64,000 nucleotides of DNA, from positions 1-64,000 of IMG/VR virus record IMGVR_UViG_3300035703_000088; one strand, written 5' to 3'. The DNA comes from a virus. Within the stretch, counting starts at the first letter, position 1; each line of letters begins with the position of its first letter. Both the position numbers and the translations under genes were made by a program. Shown here one piece after another: positions 55,997-64,000 of the stretch. Under the pieces are notes generated by a model. The model did no database searches. It was not told where the DNA came from and saw only the letters and a list, made by a program, of their open reading frames with translations.

Positions 55997-56536
55997 CTAC
56001 CCTAAATTTGCAATGGTTGCAGGCCAAGGATAGTTAGCGACGGCATATGAGGCTGGGCCTATATCGTTGACCATTTCCTGAGAGATGTAGGTCTCAATAC
56101 CCTCAACCACCAGCATGACGTCATCCCGGGCGCGTCCACGGACTCGGTAGGACACCACGCTGAAGTACCGACCGTCATACAAGAACATGTCGTTCAGGCG
56201 GGGCTGGTACTCCCACGGAGCGGTTACTCCAGCCGCCCGGAAGTCGTCAAGAGAGGCTACAAAGTTGACCAACTGGACGGGCTGGCGACCTTCGGGGATA
56301 GCCCGCTTCTGGTCCTCAGACTCGGTGATCATGAGCACCGGGACGGTTACTCCAGCCTTGTACCGGCGCCCGCCAGCACCCCCAGTACCCTCGTCGTACA
56401 CATCGTCGTACAAACTGGAGGCCGAGGCGCTCGTACCCAGAGGGACGAATTCAAACCACACAATGGATTCACCAGACTGCTTTTGATAGGACGCATAGTG
56501 CTTCCTAATCATGGAGAGTTCGCGCCGGACGTCCAT
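55997..56536 (-). CDS. Probable neck/connector protein, 179 aa
   Basis: MDVRRELSMIRKHYASYQKQ is followed by VLMITESEDQKRAIPEGRQP and YDGRYFSVVSYRVRGRARDD, a beta-barrel-like pattern (YDGRxYxVxSYRxRGRxxDD) seen in head-closure proteins. I do not recognise the family beyond that. It lies 5 bases beyond the end of the large connector gene, consistent with its place in the virion operon. Confidence 0.65.
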   Translation of the reverse strand: MDVRRELSMIRKHYASYQKQSGESIVWFEFVPLGTSASASSLYDDVYDEGTGGAGGRRYKAGVTVPVLMITESEDQKRAIPEGRQPVQLVNFVASLDDFRAAGVTAPWEYQPRLNDMFLYDGRYFSVVSYRVRGRARDDVMLVVEGIETYISQEMVNDIGPASYAVANYPWPATIANLG

Positions 56537-56541
56537 GGCTA

Positions 56542-57345
56542 TCAGTAGTACGCGATGTTAGAGAACGAACCGGTCGGGATTGCACCGTCTATAAGAACGT
56601 CAGTTCGCAGGTCCTCTTCCTTAACTTCCTTCTCAATAACACCCGGGTCAATGCTGGGCCACAGGCGTTCCGGAGGACTGTAGTCGCCCAGTTCGCGGGG
56701 ACGGTACAGCGGGATGAGGTAGTTCGTGGTACGGGAAACACGACGAAGGGTGAAGACCTCCATACGGTCCAGACCAATATTGAGGGCCGTGGCGTGCTTC
56801 TTGTACTCCTCTTCCCACTGGGCCAAGAGGGATTGAACCATGCGGAAGCGCTGGCTAGCGGGGATGTGGATGGACTCTGAGGTCATCACATCAATGTCAC
56901 GGCTGAACTCCGTCATAAGGGCCCACAGGCACTCTGTAATAGCCGCAATACCGATTGCGTTGATCACCACATCAGCCAGTTCCTCAATCGCTAAATCAAG
57001 GTTTACGAGGTGCTTTGCGACGGCCTTCTGCGTGTAAAAGTCAAGGTCATCAGGGGTAACCCACTCGTAGTAGTAACCCTCAACCAAGATCGTCAAAGAA
57101 GACGACACGGTGTTAGCCAACCGCAAAATACCGTTGCGTGAGTCAATCGTGTAGTCGGTAGTCGCCAGCGTAGACGCGGCGGTACCCGGCCCACCAACGA
57201 CAGCCACCCACAAGGTGTCTGCGTCAATGTTGATATGGCCGAGTTCGTAGGTACGACCAACAACGGGAAAAGAAACTTGGAAGAACTTTGGGAAGTCTCT
57301 TAAGTAGTTTCTTGCGATTTTAGAAATATCGGAGATTGTCGCCAT
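56542..57345 (-). CDS. Large head-tail connector protein, 267 aa
   Basis: An N-terminal beta-rich region (HINIDADTLWVAVVGGPGTA, TDYTIDSRNGILRLA) is followed by a helical domain with AVAKHLVNLDLAIEELADVV and TEFSRDIDVMTSESIHIPAS, then FRMVQSLLAQWEEEYKKHAT. This beta-strand plus helix-bundle order suits an adaptor that docks on the portal. No standard motif confirms it. The ribosome-binding site is weak. Confidence 0.65.
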   Translation of the reverse strand: MATISDISKIARNYLRDFPKFFQVSFPVVGRTYELGHINIDADTLWVAVVGGPGTAASTLATTDYTIDSRNGILRLANTVSSSLTILVEGYYYEWVTPDDLDFYTQKAVAKHLVNLDLAIEELADVVINAIGIAAITECLWALMTEFSRDIDVMTSESIHIPASQRFRMVQSLLAQWEEEYKKHATALNIGLDRMEVFTLRRVSRTTNYLIPLYRPRELGDYSPPERLWPSIDPGVIEKEVKEEDLRTDVLIDGAIPTGSFSNIAYY

Positions 57346-57359
57346 GAATCTCTATATTA

Positions 57360-57515
57360 CTACTGATCGCCCGAGCCTGCTCCGGGAATAGTGTCCTGAG
57401 CGGGCTGATTTACAGCGGGCTGAGTTTCCCGAAGGCGATGCACCATAAAACCACGCTTAAGAATGATCTGTTCTGAGGTCCCCGCCTCAATCGGTTCAAT
57501 CGGCGTGTCGCTCAT
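57360..57515 (-). CDS. Small hypothetical protein in the neck region, 51 aa
   Basis: An ATG at 57515 overlaps the fiber-gene stop codon (ATGA) and opens MSDTPIEPIEAGTSEQIILK, then RGFMVHRLRETQPAVNQPAQ. It fills the only sizable gap between the fiber and connector genes. The short Pro/Gln-rich tail suggests a linker or minor virion protein. Confidence 0.65.
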   Translation of the reverse strand: MSDTPIEPIEAGTSEQIILKRGFMVHRLRETQPAVNQPAQDTIPGAGSGDQ

Positions 57516-58930
57516 AGCGCCTGAATGAACCACCGCATTTTCAGGTGGCTAGGTTGGGTGGGCACAGCAGTCACAGGGCTTGCACCAAAGTTGCTCTCAG
57601 TAACGGTGTGATTAGAAATAGAATGGTTACCGATTGTAACTGTGTGGGTGTGGGCCCCATTACCAACGGTGTCGGGAGCGGACTGGAAGAACACCGCACC
57701 CCCGGCCTCCGTAAGGTCACCCGCTTCTCCGGCAGTCGGAGGTCCCGGGTTAAGAGGGTTTGGATAGAACTCTTCATTGACGCCAAGGACATCCACATGA
57801 AAAGCGTCTGCGGTAGAGCCAGAACCGTGTGTGGAATCGGCATCGTCAACAACGTGAAACCCATTATGGTCGCTGGGTGGGCGATAAATAACCGCGCCGT
57901 TGTGAACATGGGCTACCGTGGCATGGGTGTGGTTAGGCTCGGTGCTCACAGTCGTTGAGTGCGTCAGCACGGCGTGGTTTGCAACTGCCACGCTGTGGTT
58001 GTGACGAGGAATGTTTGCCTCAACGAGGCTCACTGAGTTTGCTCCGCCAGCCGAGCCAAGGGACGAGGTAGCGCCCACAATCGTGCGGTCGTTGTTTAGA
58101 TTGGGCAAAGTGAAGGTAGTTCCAACACTTGCGCCATAAGTAGTTCCCAACACAATGGCAAGTTGGGGGTAGTCACCGCTATCAAAGGTCTGACCATTAC
58201 ACGGGAGGCAGGTCGTCAAACCGCCCACGGTCGGGGGCAACGACGACCCCGGCCACGCAAAGATGGCGCCAATCGGAAGAATCATCTTCCGCAAAGAAGA
58301 AGCCGTAACCAACTCTTCCCAAGTGCTATTCAGGCGTGCGTAGGGCTTATTGTTTGTCGTGTCTACGACAATGTCGCCCACCTTGTCCTTAGCGTCAACA
58401 GACGGAGTTCCCGCAATGGTGTAGGTAACGGGGGAGTCAGCGAATATGCGCTTATCTACAATGTGTCCTGCGTCCAAGTCCACGCCAACAGAGCGGAATA
58501 CCGACGCTAAAAGAACGTCAGTAGCCGGATCGTAATGATCCGTAGCGGAGAACGACTCCCCAGAGTTGAGAACCGTACGGCTCTTTGGCAGGGTGGGGTT
58601 ACTAACATGGTCTACGCCAACAATGTGGGTGACTGCGGCGGTGGACCCCGACAGACGGACGACGATCAGGTCAAAGCGGTAATTAGTAGCGGCGCTAATT
58701 GTGATTGACGAGTTGGCAGTAAAGGTGTAGGGCTTACCACCAATAACTGCCACACCCGCCGAAACACTGGCCGCTGTGTTAGAGATATGCGAAACCACAC
58801 CACCACTACGGATGTAGTTGAGGGGGTTTCCAAGGGCCTCAATATCTACCGAGTCGGGCTCGGCCTGATTGATGTTGGCGTACTTATTGGGCGATCCCGT
58901 AGAACCAGCATTCGGAATAATGTACGCCAT
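57512..58930 (-). CDS. Tail-collar-domain fiber protein, 472 aa
   Basis: The middle PIGAIFAWPGSSLPPTVGGL followed by LPCNGQTFDSGDYPQLAIVL and FTLPNLNNDRTIVG is the phage tail-collar domain (P-G-x-x-x-P-x-G-W/T … CNGQ … YPxLAxxLG … FxLPDL). The C-terminal part is His/Thr-rich (NHNHSVAV-type). The N-terminal half is beta-rich and may anchor it. Its position between the capsid and neck genes, not with the baseplate, suggests a head- or neck-attached fiber. Confidence 0.82.
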   Translation of the reverse strand: MAYIIPNAGSTGSPNKYANINQAEPDSVDIEALGNPLNYIRSGGVVSHISNTAASVSAGVAVIGGKPYTFTANSSITISAATNYRFDLIVVRLSGSTAAVTHIVGVDHVSNPTLPKSRTVLNSGESFSATDHYDPATDVLLASVFRSVGVDLDAGHIVDKRIFADSPVTYTIAGTPSVDAKDKVGDIVVDTTNNKPYARLNSTWEELVTASSLRKMILPIGAIFAWPGSSLPPTVGGLTTCLPCNGQTFDSGDYPQLAIVLGTTYGASVGTTFTLPNLNNDRTIVGATSSLGSAGGANSVSLVEANIPRHNHSVAVANHAVLTHSTTVSTEPNHTHATVAHVHNGAVIYRPPSDHNGFHVVDDADSTHGSGSTADAFHVDVLGVNEEFYPNPLNPGPPTAGEAGDLTEAGGAVFFQSAPDTVGNGAHTHTVTIGNHSISNHTVTESNFGASPVTAVPTQPSHLKMRWFIQAL

Positions 58931-58938
58931 GCGCTACC

Positions 58939-59202
58939 TCAGACGGTGTCGTAAATGTTGGAGTGACGAACGAGGTAGTCGTACAGATCGCGGGGGATGC
59001 GGTAACGCTTACCATCTTCAAAATCGTAGGTCGCACGGCCCCAGAACATCTTCCATGTTCCTTTAACACGAGCCGTAACGAGGTTGTCCTGCACGGGGGC
59101 AGACTTCGGGGCAGAGACCACGGGGGTCTCTTCGCTGACTTCCACCACATCCGCGGTGTCGTCAAGTTCGGCAAAAGCCGGGTTCTTTTTGTTGGTTGCC
59201 AT
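58939..59202 (-). CDS. Small protein downstream of the capsid gene, 87 aa
   Basis: MATNKKNPAFAELDDTADVV opens an acidic, disordered first half. The second half, TARVKGTWKMFWGRATYDFE and GKRYRIPRDLYDYLVRHSNI, looks ordered and is rich in aromatic residues. Comparable short proteins follow N4-gp56-type capsid genes in other phages, but the function is not known to me. AAGGAGAAAACAC precedes the ATG. Confidence 0.68.
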   Translation of the reverse strand: MATNKKNPAFAELDDTADVVEVSEETPVVSAPKSAPVQDNLVTARVKGTWKMFWGRATYDFEDGKRYRIPRDLYDYLVRHSNIYDTV

Positions 59203-59239
59203 GTGTTTTCTCCTTGTTGTTTGGTATTTAGATTATCAG

Positions 59240-59264
59240 CGGTGAGGGCCAAAGGCCCCCACCG
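59240..59264 (-). terminator. Hairpin downstream of the major capsid gene
   Basis: On the leftward strand CGGTGGGGGCC pairs with GGCCCTCACCG (one G-U) with a TTT loop. It begins 24 bases past the capsid stop codon. No U-tract follows, so it may be a partial terminator or an mRNA 3'-end protector that raises capsid mRNA levels. Confidence 0.6.
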
Positions 59265-59288
59265 CCGACATCTCTTCTGAACCTAAGT

Positions 59289-60398
59289 TCAGGAAATCGC
59301 ACCACCGAGGGTGTTGAGGATCACGCGGCTCTCGTGAGTGATGACTCCGAAGCCCCAGATCGCGTACCACGCCAGACCGTGCTCACGACCGAAGTCAATG
59401 ACACCACCGTCGCGGAGTTCAACCGGGAGGGCGATGGCGTGACCGAAGGCGTTGTCACCGATCATGATGGCGTTGTAAGCGTCAGCGTTCTCTTGGAAGC
59501 CAGCCGCCGAGGCCGAGTCAAGGGTCGCACCGAGGTCGTACAGCGACGAGGAAGCCGCGGTGGCGTCCAAGCCCTTCTTGACCTGAGTGGTCTCAATGAA
59601 CACCACATCGTACAGACGGCCGATTTCACCGAGCATGAAGTTGCCGGGGGCGGCGTACTTCGTGACCTCAATGAACTCCGGCCAGTCACGGAGCGAGCGG
59701 CTCTGCGACGGGTGCACGAAGCACACATAGGTGTCACCCAAGCGCGGGATGTTCTGACCAGCGAGCACCTCCACGGCGTCCTTGATGGACGCGGGGCTGA
59801 GGTAGCCGGGGGCCGAAGCGGTGCCGAGGGTACCAGCGTCGTAGGGGCTGATGGCGCCACGAGCCGAAGCCGCGGTGCGACCGAACACGACGCTCGGAGC
59901 CACAGCCGACCCGCCGCCGAACGGCACGCCAGCCTTGTACAGGGTGTTACGAGCCTGAATGTCCATGCTCTGAGCCATGTGACGGCCGAGGAGGCGCGAC
60001 GACGAGGCCATGACGTCGTCAAACGACGCATTGAGCAGGAGTTCAGTCACGGCAACAGCCTGACCATGCTCAGACACGGTGATCTGAATCTGGCTAGCCG
60101 ACAGCGAGGTGGGCTCCATACGAACACCTTCGGTAAGGGTCGCGCCGGAGTCCTCGTTGACGCTGAGGTTGTTGTAGCGCATGAAGTTGATGGTCAGACC
60201 GGGCATGACGCCGAGTTCGGTCTTCTTCACGGCGAACTGCTCAAAGCGAAGCACGGGCATCGCCTGAAACAGAATCTCCTTGGACCAGATTTGCTGGATT
60301 GCGGGTGAGAGGGTAGCGTCGCTGGAGTAGCCGGTCGTGGTAATGGAACCGAGGTTTGCTCCGGTGATCGCACCCCCTACAGGGGCGGGAAGGGCCAT
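59289..60398 (-). CDS. Major capsid protein, N4-gp56 type, 369 aa
   Basis: GYSSDATLSPAIQQIWSKEI and LFQAMPVLRFEQFAVKKTEL, then RMEPTSLSASQIQITVSEHG and AVTELLLNASFDDVMASSSR, match N4-gp56 family capsids (long helix, F-E-Q-F/Y-A, then a P-loop region). Later SQSRSLRDWPEFIEVTKYAA and VFIETTQVKK are also typical. It forms the HK97-fold shell. CGGAGGATATTCAC precedes the ATG. The codons are the most strongly optimised in the leftward block, as expected for the most abundant protein. Confidence 0.93.
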   Translation of the reverse strand: MALPAPVGGAITGANLGSITTTGYSSDATLSPAIQQIWSKEILFQAMPVLRFEQFAVKKTELGVMPGLTINFMRYNNLSVNEDSGATLTEGVRMEPTSLSASQIQITVSEHGQAVAVTELLLNASFDDVMASSSRLLGRHMAQSMDIQARNTLYKAGVPFGGGSAVAPSVVFGRTAASARGAISPYDAGTLGTASAPGYLSPASIKDAVEVLAGQNIPRLGDTYVCFVHPSQSRSLRDWPEFIEVTKYAAPGNFMLGEIGRLYDVVFIETTQVKKGLDATAASSSLYDLGATLDSASAAGFQENADAYNAIMIGDNAFGHAIALPVELRDGGVIDFGREHGLAWYAIWGFGVITHESRVILNTLGGAIS

Positions 60399-60437
60399 GT
60401 GAATATCCTCCGGGATAAGTTGTTGTTGTTGGGTTGG

Positions 60438-61217
60438 TTAGAAGCGTCCTCGGGTTCCCCGAGCCGCTTGCATGAGCCGTTCACGCATTTTCATGTACTG
60501 ATCCATCGGCATATTGCGGATGTCATCCGCAGAAAGCGTCTGGTATTCCGATTGGTTTTCCATTGGCCCAGTCGGGGGCGCAGTTACCTGCGGTCCCCGC
60601 AGACGACTTTGGGAAGTCGCCTGTTGGATTGATTCAATTATAGCATTACTGCGCTCACGGAGCACAGCAATACTATTATCAATATCTTCTTCACTATTTC
60701 CCGAAATCAAATCACGGAGTTCGGGGATAATAGTCTCTTGCTCTTCCGCCATACGACGCTGGCGGTAAGAATCAATCTGCTGGATGCGACGCTCCTTTTC
60801 AAGGAGGGCTTCCTGCGCTTGGCGCTGGCGCTCAATGTCTTCAAACTTGGCACGCCATTCCTGCTCAACCTGATTGATGCGCTGATTGAACTCGTCCTCA
60901 CGCTTGGAGAGAAGTTCCTTGGCGCTCAATTCCTCGGCTTCACGCTGACGGAGGATTTCCGCCTCAGCACGGGCTCGTTCTGCGGCCTCTTGACGGGCCG
61001 ACTCGCGCTCCTGAGAGATGACAGACAACTGCTCTTCAAGGCTACGGACACGACCGTCAGCGTCTTCAACACGCTTGTACAGTTTGTCCTTCTCCTGACG
61101 GCGAATTGCTTCAACCTCGGATTCGGTGAAAACACGGCCTTCCGAGCGGGTCGGGGCTGTTTCCTGAGTGTCGTTGGATACCGGGATCATGATCCCGTCA
61201 CCGTCCTGAATATTCAT
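60438..61217 (-). CDS. Scaffolding protein, 259 aa
   Basis: A long charged coiled coil occupies about residues 30-170 (ERESARQEAAERARAEAEIL and REDEFNQRINQVEQEWRAKF), with a short C-terminal region (YQTLSADDIRNMPMDQYMKM) that probably binds the capsid protein. This layout and the position directly upstream of the capsid gene are standard for phage scaffolds. GAGGTAAAAGAA precedes the ATG. Confidence 0.87.
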   Translation of the reverse strand: MNIQDGDGIMIPVSNDTQETAPTRSEGRVFTESEVEAIRRQEKDKLYKRVEDADGRVRSLEEQLSVISQERESARQEAAERARAEAEILRQREAEELSAKELLSKREDEFNQRINQVEQEWRAKFEDIERQRQAQEALLEKERRIQQIDSYRQRRMAEEQETIIPELRDLISGNSEEDIDNSIAVLRERSNAIIESIQQATSQSRLRGPQVTAPPTGPMENQSEYQTLSADDIRNMPMDQYMKMRERLMQAARGTRGRF

Positions 61218-61270
61218 TTCTTTTACCTCTTGCTTGTTGGGCTTTTACTGACTGTTTTGGGATAACGAGT

Positions 61271-62932
61271 TTATTCTTCGTTTGGCACACGGCGCTGGGC
61301 GAACCTTGCTCCGTATGCTCTTTGAATTATGTTGTTAATCATCTGTCCTTCGGCTTCACCGATGCCGGGTAGTGGCCCAGCACCTGCTTCACCTCCAGCA
61401 GATACTACACTACTTTCTCCCTCTTGTCCGGGGATAATACCGGTAGTTAGCATTACGGCTTGCTGAATCTGTGCGCGTAGCATATCCAGCGCACCTTGGT
61501 CAATAGCATCATCACGAAGTTCCTCAAAGATTTCAAGCATTTTCTCGTTCGGGAACTCTTCGCCAAGAATCTTGAGAGCACCGCGCTTGGATTCCAAGCC
61601 GAGACCCAGTTTGGCCTGAACTTCGTTAAGTTTGATAAGAACATCCACCGGGAGAGGCTCCGGCCAATGGATTTGCGTCTGGTAGACCACGGGATCGGCG
61701 GGGTCAAGAACCAACGCTTGATCGGGCTCGGGAGGTGCCGCCACCCCGGGATTAAACTGGAGCATTTGGGGCTCAAATACCGCGCATGTACGGATGATGA
61801 TCTCATTAACCTTCTCCAGACCCTTAGTGAAATGAATCTTCTTCTGGTTATACCGATTCATCATGGGCTGGTACTGAATAGCCAAAGCGACACCCGAGGT
61901 GTTGGACACCGGCTGGAACTGCCCCAAGGCGGTCTCCGGAACACCTGTGATCTCATGCATTGCACGCTTAATGAACTGGATGTATTCAAGGGCTCCAGCC
62001 ATCTCACCGCGGGATTCCAAGTTGTACACCGAGGCGTCCTTCGGAAGACCCGCCCACACCTTCTTGGGTCCGCGCTCCAACTGGCTGGCCTTGGCGCCGG
62101 TAATGATCGTCACCGGGGCGGCGTGGTAGTTGATGATGTCCGAAACCTCGGTCATCTTCTCGTTGAGTTCACGGTTGAGGGAGATGATGTCCCAAATGTC
62201 TGACTGGCCCCACGGCGACGAGGAGATCGTCATGTTAGGGATATGCACAATCGGAATAAGACCAATGGCGTTGGGGTACTGGTCAATCAGTTCATCGTTG
62301 ATGTACTGCTCCACCGACTCGTCGGTAAGGATTTCCGTGAAGGTGTAGACCTGCCGAGTACCCTCGGGGCTGGTTCCCCAAAAGCGATACTTCAGTTTGA
62401 ATCGCAGGATGCGGTCACGGTCGTGGGGGTGGTACTCAGGGAAACAGTGTGCGGGGTTAAGCGGGATGATACGAACGCGCCCCGGATGGCCGATACCAGC
62501 CGGATCAACGTAGGGCTCTTCGTAGGCGACCTTGACGAAGCAGTCACCGGCAACGCCAGCCAACTGGCCCATTTCCCACAGCACATAGTGCTTAGAGTTA
62601 TGGTTCTCCCAAACCTCATGGAGCATGTGGGGGATGATCGCGGCGTTCTGTTCCGGAACCTTGAACTGAATACCCTTACCAAAACAGAAGTTGGTGATGT
62701 AGTCCGACATGGTTCGGACATAGTTCATGGTGATGTTCTGTTCGCCCATCTCACGGCGGTACGACCAGTGGTGGCCAAGGTACCAAGCCCAGCACGAGGC
62801 ATAACGGTTCAAGCGAGGGCCATGAACCTCAAACTCCTCATCGGCTAGTTCAACCAAGCCAAGAGGGGAGATAGCGACCGTTAGGTCACTGGACGAGGCT
62901 CTATAAGATGGCGACCAAAAATCAACAGGCAT
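61271..62932 (-). CDS. Portal protein, 553 aa
   Basis: The order of VRTMSDYITNFCFGKGIQFK, YVLWEMGQLAGVAGDCFVKV, PLNPAHCFPEYHPHDRDRIL and IPIVHIPNMTISSSPWGQSD, then SLNRELNEKMTEVSDIINYH and ALGQFQPVSNTSGVALAIQY, matches SPP1 gp6-like portals (wing, clip and stem regions). It forms the dodecameric DNA gate at one head vertex. Its length is within the normal range. It is followed by scaffold and capsid genes. Confidence 0.9.
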   Translation of the reverse strand: MPVDFWSPSYRASSSDLTVAISPLGLVELADEEFEVHGPRLNRYASCWAWYLGHHWSYRREMGEQNITMNYVRTMSDYITNFCFGKGIQFKVPEQNAAIIPHMLHEVWENHNSKHYVLWEMGQLAGVAGDCFVKVAYEEPYVDPAGIGHPGRVRIIPLNPAHCFPEYHPHDRDRILRFKLKYRFWGTSPEGTRQVYTFTEILTDESVEQYINDELIDQYPNAIGLIPIVHIPNMTISSSPWGQSDIWDIISLNRELNEKMTEVSDIINYHAAPVTIITGAKASQLERGPKKVWAGLPKDASVYNLESRGEMAGALEYIQFIKRAMHEITGVPETALGQFQPVSNTSGVALAIQYQPMMNRYNQKKIHFTKGLEKVNEIIIRTCAVFEPQMLQFNPGVAAPPEPDQALVLDPADPVVYQTQIHWPEPLPVDVLIKLNEVQAKLGLGLESKRGALKILGEEFPNEKMLEIFEELRDDAIDQGALDMLRAQIQQAVMLTTGIIPGQEGESSVVSAGGEAGAGPLPGIGEAEGQMINNIIQRAYGARFAQRRVPNEE

Positions 62933-62938
62933 TCAGTA

Positions 62939-63589
62939 TTAGTCCTTAGTTAGGCCCAGTTCGTCAGCAATAATTCCGGCTTCTACGCCAATCATTTCAT
63001 CACGACTTGGGGTAATGGCCACACGGCGCTTTGCGACACCAGCAGAGTCCACGGCAAACTTCTGCTCCACCTTCGGGCTGGTGCCCTCATGCCAAAACTG
63101 GTCGGGGTGCAGGTGCTTAGGGATATTGACATCTTGAATGTACGGATTCTTGGCGTTGGGCCCAAGCATGCCGATTGCTTCCTGTCGGCTCTGCGCCCCA
63201 ATGTGCATAGCGGCTTCAAGCCCAGAAGCGGTCAGGGGCAGGGAAACTGAAGTGTCCTGCTGAACAACGCCACTGCTCGGGTCGTGCCACCCACCTTGGA
63301 TCATGTTGACACCGGGGGTACCAAGGACCTCGGCATTGGCACGGTTAAACGCAAGCAACTGCGCGGGAGCGGGCTCTCGGGGGTCTATGGCGACTTCAGC
63401 ACCACGGCCTGCCTCAGGAGCGTACCCAACCGAAAATACGCTACGAGCGGGACGACCGGCGCCACGACCAGAGGTACGAATGGAGAAGCCCTCACCGGGT
63501 TGCTGGGGGCCGTACGCGGTAACCTCGGCTTCCGACAACTCTCCTCGGCGGAGACCCGCTCGCTTACCTCGTGCCTTGCGTCGTGCCAT
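62939..63589 (-). CDS. Hypothetical protein upstream of the portal gene, 216 aa
   Basis: A very basic N-terminus (MARRKARGKRAGLRRGELSE) precedes a mid-region with ASGLEAAMHIGAQSRQEAIG and a final ITPSRDEMIGVEAGIIADEL. No family is recognisable. Its place next to portal suggests a minor head protein, perhaps DNA-binding by the N-terminus. TAATG overlap with the upstream gene indicates coupled translation. Confidence 0.65.
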   Translation of the reverse strand: MARRKARGKRAGLRRGELSEAEVTAYGPQQPGEGFSIRTSGRGAGRPARSVFSVGYAPEAGRGAEVAIDPREPAPAQLLAFNRANAEVLGTPGVNMIQGGWHDPSSGVVQQDTSVSLPLTASGLEAAMHIGAQSRQEAIGMLGPNAKNPYIQDVNIPKHLHPDQFWHEGTSPKVEQKFAVDSAGVAKRRVAITPSRDEMIGVEAGIIADELGLTKD

Positions 63590-63870
63590 TACCGGCCCCC
63601 GATCTTCCTCGTTTTAATGGGAGTAATGGACTTAATCATACCACGAGGAATGTGCATAGGATTTGAGCATATTAATGCACCATCCTCGTCATAGTAATAC
63701 GAGGAGTAGAGAGTCAGGTACTTCTCATCGTCGTTGTTCAGCAACCACCCAATGGTGATTGGGTCAACGATAAAGGGGCGGTACTTATCGGGGTACACCC
63801 AACCACCGGGACCGTCAAAAGCGTCATCCCAGACCACCATGACTGCCTTGATCTTGTTCTTTCTTGACAT
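63589..63870 (-). CDS. Small hypothetical protein, 93 aa
   Basis: From ATG 63870, preceded by AGGGGATCGCC, the sequence is MSRKNKIKAVMVVWDDAFDG, then VDPITIGWLLNNDDEKYLTL and ALICSNPMHIPRGMIKSITP. The IxxVxVxWxDA opening, together with MHIPRGMIKSITPI, looks like a small beta-barrel (SH3-like) that recurs in phages with unknown role. An upstream in-frame reading from 63984 overlaps the next gene and lacks a good start. Confidence 0.68.
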   Translation of the reverse strand: MSRKNKIKAVMVVWDDAFDGPGGWVYPDKYRPFIVDPITIGWLLNNDDEKYLTLYSSYYYDEDGALICSNPMHIPRGMIKSITPIKTRKIGGR

Positions 63871-63883
63871 GGCGATCCCCTTA

Positions 63884-64000
63884 TTACGGCTGATAAACCC
63901 TACCACGGAAAAAGGCGCTCGTATTATGGATCGGGACCTGCTCATACCAGAACTGGCCTTCGCCTTCCTCGTAAGTGACCACACCGAGGCCCTGTTGCCA
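63884..64000 (-). CDS. C-terminal fragment of a gene cut by the window edge
   Basis: The last 38 codons of a leftward gene are present, including GEGQFWYEQVPIHNTSAFFR and GRVYQP before TAA. The upstream part lies beyond base 64000. The aromatic/charged content does not identify it; a head-related or terminase gene would fit the position but is not shown. Confidence 0.6.
   Translation of the reverse strand, partial: WQQGLGVVTYEEGEGQFWYEQVPIHNTSAFFRGRVYQP

Noticed and set aside
59334-60308. Rightward open frame of 324 codons opposite the capsid gene
   Set aside because: It mirrors the strongly codon-biased capsid gene; the product is Arg/His/Val-rich with no recognisable domain and no ribosome-binding site.

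Overview
The window is about 64 kb of a large tailed bacteriophage with a contractile (myovirus) tail. The contractile module is complete: sheath, tube, gp25-type and J-type baseplate wedges, gpD-type hub and a LysM baseplate protein. The host is probably an actinobacterium. The evidence is two WhiB-family Fe-S regulators, two DUF732-like lipoproteins, an MSMEG_6728-type protein and the high G+C content. Neither end looks like a genome end: the last base lies inside a gene, and no terminase large subunit is visible. No tRNA, CRISPR array, integrase or insertion sequence was seen.

Region 1 (1-15.0 kb, + strand) is a block of mostly small, probably early or accessory genes. Recognisable products are an SNF2-type helicase, a DUF6011 zinc protein, a zincin/VWA protein with its MoxR-type AAA+ ATPase, a three-HTH protein, a ParB-like nuclease-fold protein, two DUF732-like lipoproteins and an MSMEG_6728-type protein. 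Many intergenic gaps here follow one plan: stop codon, palindrome with the invariant 17-mer TGTCCCG(TTA/TAA)CGGGACA, a G-poor CAACC-rich leader, AAGGAGA, then ATG. Nine copies of the 17-mer were found; the ninth is on the other side of the convergent terminator, in front of a glycosyltransferase gene.

Region 2 (15.0-20.2 kb, - strand) holds two WhiB genes, a glycosyltransferase, a lysozyme-like lipoprotein and an unassigned trio of overlapping genes. Region 3 (20.2-25.6 kb, -) has many small, basic or low-complexity proteins, including genes of 16-55 codons, an AT-hook protein and a SpoVS-like protein.

Region 4 (24.7-38.4 kb, -) is replication and recombination: three nuclease-fold proteins, RecA, family A DNA polymerase, an ssDNA-binding protein, a MerR-type regulator, primase, DnaB-type helicase, DnaC-type loader and a winged-helix replication protein. 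Region 5 (38.4-40.1 kb) is a + strand island carrying Dps and five tiny Lys-rich proteins of kinds found in other viruses. Region 6 (40.1-64 kb, -) is the virion module, read from 64 kb downward: unknown genes, portal, scaffold, N4-gp56-type major capsid protein, collar-domain fiber, connectors, sheath, tube, tail assembly proteins, a tape measure with two peptidoglycan-hydrolase domains, baseplate genes, and a two-TM holin candidate.

The genes are tightly packed, with frequent ATGA, GTGA, TAATG and TGATG junctions, so translational coupling is probably the main way downstream genes are expressed. All assignments are from reading motifs by eye; no database search was run.
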